This document shows, one piece after another, positions 1 through 6,995 of a stretch of 36,714 nucleotides of DNA (position 1 is the first letter of the stretch; each line of letters starts with the position of its first letter). Below the pieces are notes generated by a model that was not told where the DNA came from, did no database searches, and was given only the letters and a program-made list of their open reading frames with translations. Position numbers and translations under genes: made by a program. Origin of the DNA: Alphaproteobacteria bacterium (lineage in GTDB: Bacteria; Pseudomonadota; Alphaproteobacteria; UBA7985; JAUIBT01); assembly GCA_030428565.1 (NCBI GenBank), contig JAUIDR010000033.1:1-36714 (forward strand), given 5' to 3'.

Positions 1-66
1 CACGTCCGACCATGCCAACATCAAATCACCTTGACGCTCTGTCTGACGCCCCATCGCCATCTGCAT
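1..66 (-). mobile_element. Start of an IS transposase, IS1182-like, cut by the window edge
   Basis: Reading leftward, an open frame starts at ATG 66-64 and runs off the window, giving 22 residues that include MGRQTERQGDLMLAW. This resembles from memory the N-terminus of IS1182-group transposases (small basic start, then RQ..LM..W). A second in-frame ATG lies at 54-52 (MGRQ). The upstream neighbour, a DUF3768 gene, loses its family sequence at about 120-135, so the IS end probably lies there. No inverted repeat can be confirmed because the other end is outside the window. The family call is tentative. Confidence 0.4.
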
Positions 67-115
67 GTCCCCCGTTCAAATCGAGCTGGCAGAGAATCAT
101 GCATACGCGACTTCG

Positions 116-253
116 TCAACGGGCTGCAAAGGCACGTACATTTTCAACGATGGCATATGCATCGGGCAGCTCAAAGATGCCACGCGTGATAACCAACCGC
201 ACGCCTTGCAATGTCGTTCGCGCTTGATCGTTAAGGTCGGCAATCTTAATCAT
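116..253 (-). pseudogene. DUF3768 protein, 3' part lost at an IS boundary
   Basis: The frame starts at ATG 253-251 and overlaps the stop of the DUF6641 gene as ATGATTAA, so the two were probably translationally coupled. The 45 residues match the N-terminus of DUF3768 proteins: a LND.....L.G pattern, then V.IT.G...LP and a VRAF motif near residues 38-41. DUF3768 proteins normally continue with a D.F...NDPY.EHDFG block and reach about 100 residues or more. Here the frame leaves the family after VRAF and stops at once, just before the transposase start on the same strand. I read it as a gene cut by IS insertion. DUF3768 has no known function and is common on alphaproteobacterial plasmids and islands. 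Confidence 0.5.
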
Positions 254-665
254 GTGATTTGCCCTTGCGCTTTGTGGCGGTGGCAAAAGCAGCATCAAGT
301 TCACCTGCCAACGTTGCTTTTTCCAATACGTCCAACACAGCGATAAGGTCGGCCTGCTTCGCCACTTGAATGGCATTGGACTTGCCATCGATCAGCAACT
401 GACGCGCCCCATAGCGCGCTTGCAGGTACCAGACACTGACCTTTTCAAAGAACCAAACACGAAGGGGCCGCTCACGCTTGGTGATGCTCCCGTCCTCATG
501 TGTCTTTTCAACAATGCGGGTGAGCTTTTGGCCCGCCATTGCCATTTCCAGGTAGCCGCGTTGTTCTTCAATGGCGGCAATGAACTTGGCGCGCCGTTCA
601 GCGACCAGATCACGTTCAGCGCTACGTTGGACAGATAAGAAATTCAGTTTTGATAGGTTGGACAT
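246..665 (-). CDS. DUF6641 family protein
   Basis: This encodes 139 residues, starting at ATG 665-663. It looks like the DUF6641 family of short alphaproteobacterial accessory proteins: a basic N-terminus with RR.KF.A.I..Q, a central RVWFF segment followed by L..RYG...L, and a C-terminal helix with L..VL......AGELD. No enzyme motif, signal peptide or membrane segment is visible. Its function is unknown. It sits on the island side of the tRNA-Met scar and precedes, with overlap, a broken DUF3768 gene. It diverges from the short ORF at 833 across a palindrome-rich gap at 666-832. The protein looks intact. Confidence 0.6.
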   Translation of the reverse strand: MSNLSKLNFLSVQRSAERDLVAERRAKFIAAIEEQRGYLEMAMAGQKLTRIVEKTHEDGSITKRERPLRVWFFEKVSVWYLQARYGARQLLIDGKSNAIQVAKQADLIAVLDVLEKATLAGELDAAFATATKRKGKSHD

Positions 666-717
666 TATCGCCCATATGTTGTGAATGCGTCACAAACATC
701 GCTTCGGCTGACGTGCC

Positions 718-782
718 TTTCCTAAGATAGATCGAACAAATAGCGCGATTAATCCGTGTCTTAGGAAAAATATTTTTCCAAG
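718..782. promoter_or_regulatory. Nested palindromes between two divergent island genes
   Basis: A perfect 16-bp palindrome, GGAAAAATATTTTTCC, occupies 764-779 and extends to 760-782 with one A/A mismatch. A second inverted repeat pairs TTTCCTAAG (718-726) with CTTAGGAAA (760-768). Both lie between the divergent starts at 665 (minus) and 833 (plus). The position and symmetry suggest a regulator binding site or a transcript hairpin. No regulator is encoded nearby in the window. Confidence 0.4.
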
Positions 783-832
783 ATCCCTCCAAGTCCGCCC
801 GTTTCCTTTGTCCTCAAAGGATAAATAAACGT

Positions 833-1105
833 ATGGGAAATTTTAAACGACGAGCGGATGTAAGAGCGGCATGGGAAGACAAGGTAAAAGAGATTGAGCC
901 AGATGTGTTCGGCACGCTGAAACTGTACCACGGTCGGAAAATCAAACCCGAATACGCCCACCGTGCATTCAAAAGGTTTTGGCACGATGCGGACTATCAT
1001 AATCCGCGTGTCGGGGGTTCAAGTCCCTCCTCCGCTACCAAAAATCCTCGTGAAATCAACGTATTGTGCGCTAGGACTCGGATTTTGATGTGCAAAATCC
1101 TGTAG
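833..1105 (+). CDS. Hypothetical protein truncated at a tRNA integration junction
   Basis: The frame starts at ATG 833 with a purine-rich AAAGGA about ten bases upstream. The first ~54 residues look like genuine protein: basic and helical, with FGTLKLYHG and AFKRFWHDAD. From 996 onward the frame translates the 3' part of a tRNA-Met gene (PRVGGSSPSS is the usual tRNA read-through) and then non-coding sequence, ending at residue 90. The gene was probably longer before recombination at the tRNA replaced its 3' end. The N-terminal part faintly recalls phage or plasmid replication-type proteins, but I cannot assign a family. Expression is uncertain. Confidence 0.35.
   Translation: MGNFKRRADVRAAWEDKVKEIEPDVFGTLKLYHGRKIKPEYAHRAFKRFWHDADYHNPRVGGSSPSSATKNPREINVLCARTRILMCKIL
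996..1040 (+). tRNA. 3' fragment of elongator tRNA-Met (attachment-site scar)
   Basis: The segment contains an anticodon loop ATCATAA with anticodon CAT, the stem half TCCGC, the T-arm GGGGG-TTCAAGT-CCCTC, the acceptor strand CTCCGCT, A73 and an encoded CCA at 1038-1040. This matches the last 45 nt of an alphaproteobacterial elongator tRNA-Met. No D-arm or 5' acceptor strand precedes it, and the sequence upstream belongs to a protein-coding frame. Such 3' tRNA pieces are left at the distal end of islands whose integrase recombines inside the tRNA. The intact gene should lie beyond the left edge. Confidence 0.75.
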
Positions 1106-1263
1106 GGCATCTGTAGCACAGTTTGAGGCTAGCGTTCCAAACGCCTTTCCCATACAGTTTGTGGTGCTCAGCATGGCAACGTCATCGGGCTCATTGGGAG
1201 CGCATGCCGACGAAAGTTTCTGTGCCCGCAACAGCAAAACTGGATACTGGTGCCCGACAGTAA

Positions 1264-1356
1264 ATGGCCAAGCTAGATGCAAACACACCAACCATACTTG
1301 ACGGTGATGTTCGGCTGCTCAAACGTCCCAATAGCAAAGCTTGGCAGGCCACTTTT
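1264..1356 (+). pseudogene. N-terminal remnant of a tyrosine integrase
   Basis: The first 31 residues of the frame at ATG 1264 (MAKLDANTP, then VRLLKRPNSKAWQATF) match the start of alphaproteobacterial phage/island integrases, where a V.L..R..S..WQ.RF strand opens the arm-binding domain. After WQATF the expected LDGRW-like continuation is missing and the frame becomes low-quality, ending at 1512. No catalytic R, H.xR or Y motif follows. Its place about 220 bp after a tRNA-Met 3' end is where an integrase would sit, so this is most likely the relic of an excised or decayed element. Confidence 0.5.
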
Positions 1357-1723
1357 TGCTTGCCAACAATTGCGCGGTTATCCGGGCTTTGGCGTTTCAC
1401 AGGGGCCTTTGCCCTCAAATGGTGGTGCCGCTCGACAGTCAGACAGCGCCCCGCTCGAGTCTGGATAGGCGGACGAGCAAGCTGGCGAACTAGTACTTAT
1501 TGGTTACTTTGAGCGTTGTATACACCGAAAGTGGCACTAGAAAATATCGCGCTTTGATCTTTATTAGTTAAGTCTGCATTGGTGACAACGGTGTAATTGC
1601 AATTATTAAGCATATCAATAATAAGTAACAATTCCATTACGTTTTTGAGCGCTCGTTCATCAATGTTAGCCTAGCTATTCCATTGTTTGCGTGGTCAATG
1701 GTTTTGCTGGGAAGCGAGGATAT
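1357..1723. other. Decayed sequence and AT-rich leader before the caspase-like gene
   Basis: The part up to about 1512 continues the dead integrase region, with short open frames on both strands but no family match. From about 1515 to 1690 the DNA becomes clearly AT-rich compared with its surroundings and probably carries the promoter of the caspase-like gene. I cannot point to convincing -35 and -10 boxes. Confidence 0.3.
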
Positions 1724-3607
1724 ATGCGGAAGACGTTGCTTGCATTGATGGTTTTATTTATTGGCGCAAGTCCCGCTTACGCCATCAGTTGGCAAAACAC
1801 ACTTGTGGTGCTCATCGGCAGCAGTGTCTATGACAATGCGCCCGCGCTCGACTTTGTAGAAAACGATCTAGACGCGATGCAGGCCTATGCACGAGAGGGA
1901 CTAGGCGTTCCAAAGGAGCAAATCCACGTCATACGAAACGCGACTTTGGCAAACTATGTGGCAACATTCAGCCAGGGCGGCTTGCTGGATCAGGAAATGA
2001 AGCGCCTGCAGGCGAACCTGTTGGTATACGTGTCGAGCCATGGGCTCCCGAATAGTGCGGGCGAGAGCAGCTTATTGCCTCAAAACGGCAGCCCCAGCAT
2101 CCCTGCGACCCTGTTTAGGCGCGATGACATTCTAGCCGCCATGCACCGGGCAAAGAGCGAACTACCAGACGATCGGCGGTTTTTGGCGATTTTTGACGCC
2201 TGCTTTTCCGGCAATACCCGTGTTGGCAAGATATCAGATGCCAAAGCGCCACCGCTCGGCGCCGCTATGACAGTAAACGGCATCAATGTCTTAACAGCAG
2301 CAGACAGCCAGAGCGTGGCCTTCGCCGACAAGCGCGCAGAGCTGTCTGGCCTGACATCAACCTTCCTAAGAGCGGTATCGGGCCAAGCTGATGAGACAGA
2401 ATTTGGCGGCAACGCTGATGGCGAAGTCTCTGGGGGCGAATTGGCTGCCTTTATCAAGCGCACCATTGGTACGATCACCGCAAGTAATCAGAAGCCTGAG
2501 GCAAATATCGTTGACGATATAGTTTTACCGCAGTTCGTGGTTGAACGGTTGCAAGAAGAGATCGAAGAGCAAAGATTGGCATCTCTATGGAAAGCGGGCA
2601 ACTTTGAGCAAAGCGCGTTGCCAACCGCCGCCAACATAACGTTGGCGCATACCGACGAAGAGCTTGGCGGGCTATACCGAAAGTTTGATGAGATCGATAG
2701 CAACCTGCAAGCGTTTGAAGCCCGTTGTGCCGGTGTTGGATCTTGTGAAGGCTACGCGGAACAGATTTCGAAGGTGCGTCGTCAGCTTGATGTTAGCTAT
2801 TTCGCGCTTGAAGATCAGCGGAGCTGGATCACAGAAACGCTGGGCAACAGGCGGCAACGCTGTCGGGGCTATCTGAAGCAATGCCAGCACTTAAAAGGCT
2901 TGGACGCTGGTTACGCCTGTTTGAACGAAAAGCGCGCCTTACGAGAATGCCGACTTTTGTCGGCAAGCGATGCTCTGTTCGATCAGAACCTAATCGAACA
3001 AACGGCTGGCGAGGATAGCCTTGCAGGTTGGCGCGCTTGTGCGGACCAGTGCAGGCTTGAAATCAATCGGGCGGACGCCAGAGCCAAAATACTGGAAATA
3101 GAGCAGTTGGCGGTGCGCCGGGCAACAGATCTAGCCGCCTGGGAAAAAGCAAAGGCGCTCAATGTGCCTGATGCTTATGCGAAATACTTGAAAACCTGTA
3201 ATGCTGTGTGTGCGTTCAGAAATGAGGCAGAGGCGACCCTTGCAAGCTTGAGTCGGCTGAATTCTGTTGCGACCGCCAATGCAAACAACGTGGTTGAGCG
3301 TTCCAAGCGCACGGCAAGCACAGAATTTGAGAGGGTGCCATTTGCTGGAAAAGTCAGAATTTTGCAGGAGTTCTTGAATGCCTGGAATTGCCATGCGGGG
3401 GCAGTGGACGGCGTGATAGGGGCCAGAACCAAGCACGCCTATGAAAGGTTTTCGCGCAAAAATGGCTTGGCCGTCGCCGACGTTAGTGGAGCCAATGTTG
3501 AGGCAGTTCTAGAGGCGATTTTTTCCGCTGACGATAAGGGCTTTCGCCATTGCCGTATTCGCAAAAAGCGCCATCCGACGCATCGAAAAAAGGCGTCTCG
3601 CCATTAA
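1724..3607 (+). CDS. Secreted caspase-like (peptidase C14) protein with peptidoglycan-binding-like C-terminus
   Basis: This encodes 627 residues. I chose ATG 1724 rather than GTG 1691 because GAGGA lies just upstream and the product then begins with a clean signal peptide (MRKTLLALMVLFIGASPAYA). Residues ~24-270 form a caspase-fold domain. The dyad is His106 in VSSHG and Cys160 in IFDACFSG. The middle (~330-510) is helical, coiled-coil-like and rich in cysteine, suggesting disulfides outside the cytoplasm. Residues ~540-600 resemble a PG_binding_1 repeat (VDGVIGARTKHAYERF). The tail is very basic. Bacterial caspase homologues of this type (orthocaspases) usually cut after Arg or Lys; that specificity is family knowledge and is not visible here. 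The gene stands alone next to the tRNA-Met scar. A weak hairpin follows it (AAGGCGT...ACGCCTT, about 3589-3625) without a T-run. Confidence 0.8.
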   Translation: MRKTLLALMVLFIGASPAYAISWQNTLVVLIGSSVYDNAPALDFVENDLDAMQAYAREGLGVPKEQIHVIRNATLANYVATFSQGGLLDQEMKRLQANLLVYVSSHGLPNSAGESSLLPQNGSPSIPATLFRRDDILAAMHRAKSELPDDRRFLAIFDACFSGNTRVGKISDAKAPPLGAAMTVNGINVLTAADSQSVAFADKRAELSGLTSTFLRAVSGQADETEFGGNADGEVSGGELAAFIKRTIGTITASNQKPEANIVDDIVLPQFVVERLQEEIEEQRLASLWKAGNFEQSALPTAANITLAHTDEELGGLYRKFDEIDSNLQAFEARCAGVGSCEGYAEQISKVRRQLDVSYFALEDQRSWITETLGNRRQRCRGYLKQCQHLKGLDAGYACLNEKRALRECRLLSASDALFDQNLIEQTAGEDSLAGWRACADQCRLEINRADARAKILEIEQLAVRRATDLAAWEKAKALNVPDAYAKYLKTCNAVCAFRNEAEATLASLSRLNSVATANANNVVERSKRTASTEFERVPFAGKVRILQEFLNAWNCHAGAVDGVIGARTKHAYERFSRKNGLAVADVSGANVEAVLEAIFSADDKGFRHCRIRKKRHPTHRKKASRH

Positions 3608-3970
3608 TACGCCTTTGCGAACATGCAGGGACTTTTGCTCGGCCTGTTGCATGATTTGGCGCCCGGCTAGCTTTGATTACTCCTATGGATTCATGGCCTG
3701 TAACCAACGGCCGGAAACCCGCTGGTCGTTCAGCGCAAGGTGGGGCTGAAGATTGAAGGGGCAAAAAATTCTAATTTTGCGCTGCTGTCCGTGCGGTATC
3801 GCGTGGACCGACTGAAGCTAGGAGGCAACAGTCTTGTGCCCGGCGTCACGGCGGGCTCGGAATGTGTTGGAACTCCTGGTATACATATTTTTCGAGAGCA
3901 GATAGCTGCGCCACTAACGGGGCTTAGGTGGCTGTTCTTGCTGGTATTTTGACCCACGAGATAGGAAGAT
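3608..3970. other. Gap without a supported gene
   Basis: Short open frames occur on both strands, about 70-93 residues at most, but none has a ribosome binding site plus a recognisable family pattern. The stretch looks like decayed coding sequence leading into the doubtful ORF at 3971. Confidence 0.3.
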
Positions 3971-4480
3971 TTGTTTCCGGCTGCGCGACCCGCCTTACTG
4001 GGAAAAACGCTGCTCGCCTGGCGCCTTACGCTGGATGCGGGGCGCGAGCTGTACTTTGTCTCCCTTCAAATTCTGCCCGATACAAGTTCGGCCGCAGGGC
4101 CTGGGATCTACACGTCGGCATTCATTGTCGCCTTTTTGCTAAAGCAGGGCCGCAAGGGGTATCTGTTGGCAGCCAATCGAAGCCGTTCTGTTGACCTGAC
4201 CGGACTGTTGAACTTGATAGGGATCGCTGTTGCTGTGGTTTGTCTGTCGCAGGCCCCCGCCAGCACTAACATTCAGGCGGGCTGCCTTACCTATCTCACC
4301 GGTCTTGCCGCTAAAACGGCATGCCTTGCCTTTTTCATCGCCAGCTCGCACGCTGTGCGCCACATTCGCGACGCTCCAAACGCTGCACCGAAACTCGAAG
4401 CTTCAGCGCTTGATAGCGAGGCTGATTTTGTCGGGCGCCGCTGTAGCGTGCTGCTTGCAGAGAGGCGGTTCGCGTTTTAA
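3971..4480 (+). CDS. Doubtful membrane-type ORF, probably decayed
   Basis: An open frame of 169 residues has three hydrophobic stretches, roughly at residues 46-60, 76-96 and 104-125, followed by a tail (APNAAPKLEASALDSEAD) that is really a displaced piece of a GMC oxidoreductase. I recognise no transporter or enzyme family in the hydrophobic part. No good ribosome binding site precedes it. It may be a small hybrid membrane protein or simply an open frame across two joined gene fragments. I favour the second reading. Confidence 0.2.
   Translation: MFPAARPALLGKTLLAWRLTLDAGRELYFVSLQILPDTSSAAGPGIYTSAFIVAFLLKQGRKGYLLAANRSRSVDLTGLLNLIGIAVAVVCLSQAPASTNIQAGCLTYLTGLAAKTACLAFFIASSHAVRHIRDAPNAAPKLEASALDSEADFVGRRCSVLLAERRFAF
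4375..4465 (+). pseudogene. Fragment of a GMC oxidoreductase gene
   Basis: Positions 4375-4428 match 5715-5768 inside the intact GMC gene at about 50 of 54 bases, including a 20-base identical run; similarity then fades to about 4465. In both places the frame encodes PNAAPK.EASALD.EAD, a segment before the C-terminal substrate-domain helices of GMC proteins. Nothing else of a GMC protein is visible around 4375. It is either a partial duplication or the remnant of a paralogue lost by recombination. Confidence 0.6.
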
Positions 4481-4518
4481 TGCCTATGGTCTGCGCGAGA
4501 ACACAAAGGGAGTCCGCC

Positions 4519-6123
4519 ATGAAATCACTGACCTTTGATTACGTGATCGTTGGGGGCGGTTCTGCCGGGTGTGTACTGGCGGCAAGGCTGGCGGCGGAGA
4601 GCGGCGGCAGTGTTGTTTTGCTTGAGCGCGGGCGCGCGGATCGCAACCGATGGATCCACATCCCCGCAACCTTCTTTAAGGCGCTGCAAAGCCAGGATGC
4701 GGACGCTGTTATCTCCGAACCTGACGCTTCTTTAGGCGGGCTGCGCTTTCCGGTGCCCCAGGGCAAGGTTCTAGGCGGAGGCTCTTCTGTCAATGGCATG
4801 ATTTATATGCGCGGGCAGGCCCAGGACTATGACGATTGGGTGCGCGATTATGGATGTGTCGGCTGGGGCTACAAAGATGTGCTGCCTGTCTTCAAGCGGC
4901 AAGAGGGCAACACGCGGTTAGGCCAGGAATACCACGGCCAGGACGGCAAGCTGGTGGTCGATGACCCCTCGGCGCCGCACCCGGTGGCAGCGCGGATTAT
5001 TGAAGCCGCGGTGAGTGCAGGTGTTCCCCGTAGCGACGATTTTAACGGCGCAAGTCAAGAAGGTGCCGGCTGGTACCAAGTCACGGCCAGCGACGGGCAG
5101 CGGCAATCGGCGGCGCATTGCTTTTTAAAGCCAGAACTAAAGCGCGAGAATCTTGTCGTGCTGACCCATCATTCAGCCGGACGCATTCGCATCGAGAACC
5201 GTCGGGCGACGGCGGTCGAGGTGACAGATGACACCGGCAATCAGCTCTTAATCGAAGCGCGTCGTGAGATCGTTTTGACCGCTGGCAGCTTCCATTCACC
5301 GAAGCTGTTGATGCTGTCGGGGATAGGCCCGCGCGATCTGCTTGATCGCCACGGGATTGAGATCATTCACGAATCCGATGACGTTGGCCGCAACTATCAA
5401 GACCATGTTGGCGCACCGTTGACCCGTCGCTTAAAGGGGGTCAAAGGGCTGCACAATGCCGATAAGGGTCTGGCTGCTATCAAGCACGGGGTCGATTATT
5501 TCCTCTTTAACCGCGGATTGTTGACCTCAAACCTATTGCAGGCCGGTGCTTGCGTGGATACCGACGGTGATGGACGCCCCGATGTGCAGTACAATTTTGC
5601 GCCATTTGCACCTGGCGCGCCGGGCCAGCCGCCACTGGCCTTCCATGCGATCCAAGTGCACCCGATGACAATGCGCCCCCAGTCGCGTGGGCGGCTGGGA
5701 TTGGCATCGCGCGATCCAAACGCGGCCCCGAAATTCGAAGCTTCAGCGCTTGATCGCGAGGCTGATTTGGACACGCTCCGCCGTGGCGTGCGGCTTGCGC
5801 GCAGGATCTGCGAGCAACCGGACTTGAAAGACATTTTGGGCGAAGAAATCTGGCCGGGAGCGGATGTTAGCACCAAGGCGGGCTCGAATACGCTTGACGA
5901 TGCGATCCGCAAACAGGCGCGCACCATCTTCCACCCCGCGGGTACGTGCCGAATGGGGCCGGGCACAGATTCGGTCGTAGATCTGGAACTTCGCGTGCGT
6001 GGTATCGAAGGATTGCGGGTCGCCGATTGCTCTGTGATGCCACAGCTGGTCTCTGGCAACACCAATGCGCCGACAATGATGATCGCCGACCGAGCCGCGG
6101 ACTTTATGCTTGGGAATAGCTGA
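4519..6123 (+). CDS. GMC-family FAD oxidoreductase (choline/alcohol dehydrogenase-like)
   Basis: This encodes 534 residues. The start at ATG 4519 follows GGGAG by six bases and places the Rossmann motif GGGSAGCVLAARL near residue 12; ATG 4480 would add 13 poorly conserved residues. GMC signature 1 (QGKVLGGGSSVNGMIYMRG) and signature 2 (GSFHSPKLLMLSGIG) are intact. The catalytic pair is His472 in FHPAGTCRMG and Asn516 in GNTNAPT, with the 44-residue spacing seen in choline oxidase. The family oxidises primary alcohols to aldehydes with FAD. The length is typical of BetA-like bacterial members, but substrate cannot be deduced. No aldehyde dehydrogenase is adjacent; one lies 6.5 kb away in the GntR-linked operon. 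A fragment of a related gene lies just upstream. Confidence 0.85.
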   Translation: MKSLTFDYVIVGGGSAGCVLAARLAAESGGSVVLLERGRADRNRWIHIPATFFKALQSQDADAVISEPDASLGGLRFPVPQGKVLGGGSSVNGMIYMRGQAQDYDDWVRDYGCVGWGYKDVLPVFKRQEGNTRLGQEYHGQDGKLVVDDPSAPHPVAARIIEAAVSAGVPRSDDFNGASQEGAGWYQVTASDGQRQSAAHCFLKPELKRENLVVLTHHSAGRIRIENRRATAVEVTDDTGNQLLIEARREIVLTAGSFHSPKLLMLSGIGPRDLLDRHGIEIIHESDDVGRNYQDHVGAPLTRRLKGVKGLHNADKGLAAIKHGVDYFLFNRGLLTSNLLQAGACVDTDGDGRPDVQYNFAPFAPGAPGQPPLAFHAIQVHPMTMRPQSRGRLGLASRDPNAAPKFEASALDREADLDTLRRGVRLARRICEQPDLKDILGEEIWPGADVSTKAGSNTLDDAIRKQARTIFHPAGTCRMGPGTDSVVDLELRVRGIEGLRVADCSVMPQLVSGNTNAPTMMIADRAADFMLGNS

Positions 6124-6262
6124 TTTGCTCGGCAATAGCTGAAAGTGGCGGCAAGTTCCAAGCACTTGCTCATGAACATCGTCGCGTCAGGGCTCGCTTC
6201 CGATAACGACAACAGGAAACCTCGGATTTCGCGTTGTCGAAGCGATGCGACCGGGCCCGGTG

Positions 6263-6961
6263 CTAGTGAACGCCCAGCAAGTTGTTTGTCAGGTTCTCGT
6301 CTTTTTTGCCTTCGTCGCGCTGCCCTACCAGACAAGGTTCCCTGCTTCCCGAACGCGAACCTCGTCTGCAAAGTTCAGAGCGCGTTCTGTGTTCTGCTCA
6401 ACCAGGATCACCGCGATTCCGGCTTTGTGAAATTCGCTAAGCACCGCATAGCATTCATCAACGACCTTCGGCATGAGGCCCAACGACAATTCATCAACAA
6501 TCAGAACTTTCGGCTTTGAGATAAGGGGACGCCCCATGGCGAGCATCTGTTGTTCGCCACCGGACAGCGACCCTGCGGTTTGTGATTTGCGTTCGGCGAG
6601 CCGGGGGAAATAGTTAAAAACGCTCTCGGTGCTTTGGTTCAGTGTCGCGGTATCAACAATTTGGCCGCCGACCATCAGGTTTTCGCGGGTCGAAAGATCG
6701 GGAAAAATTCGGTGCCCTTCAGGAACGGTAGCGATTCCTTTTGCGATCCGGCTCTCAACCGAAAGACCGGAGATATCTTCCCCGTCGATCTCCACACTAC
6801 CGCTCTTGCGCTCGACCAATCCGACCAGCGCCATAAGCGTTGAGGACTTGCCGGCACCATTGGGGCCCATCAGGGCCAGCGTCTTACCGGCTTCGACGGC
6901 AAACGACAAATCGCGGACCGCAATGATATCGCCGTATCCAGCCGTCAGACCTTCGCCTGGG
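6263..6961 (-). pseudogene. livF: livF-like ABC ATPase pseudogene
   Basis: The sequence encodes most of a LivF-type ATPase of branched-chain amino acid importers: GLTAGYGD near the N-terminus, Walker A GPNGAGKSS, signature LSGGEQQ and a Walker B region VLIVDELSLGL, where the usual DEPS is DELS. Three lesions are visible. The 5' end lacks a proper start: family sequence begins at about 6960 and reads upstream into the proV tail without ATG. An in-frame TAG lies at 6327-6325 after NLVW. Beyond it the normal C-terminus (DENLTNNLLGVH, stop at 6265-6263) is in another frame, shifted at a run of six A at 6307-6302. No livG, livH, livM or livK is nearby. I read it as a relic of a lost liv operon downstream of proV. 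Confidence 0.75.
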
Positions 6962-6995
6962 GCTAAGCGGAGGCGCAGTGCCTTTGAGTTGCGCC

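Noticed and set aside
5496-6371. 291-residue minus ORF opposite the GMC gene
   Set aside because: It is a shadow of the GMC frame; arginine- and serine-rich with no motif.
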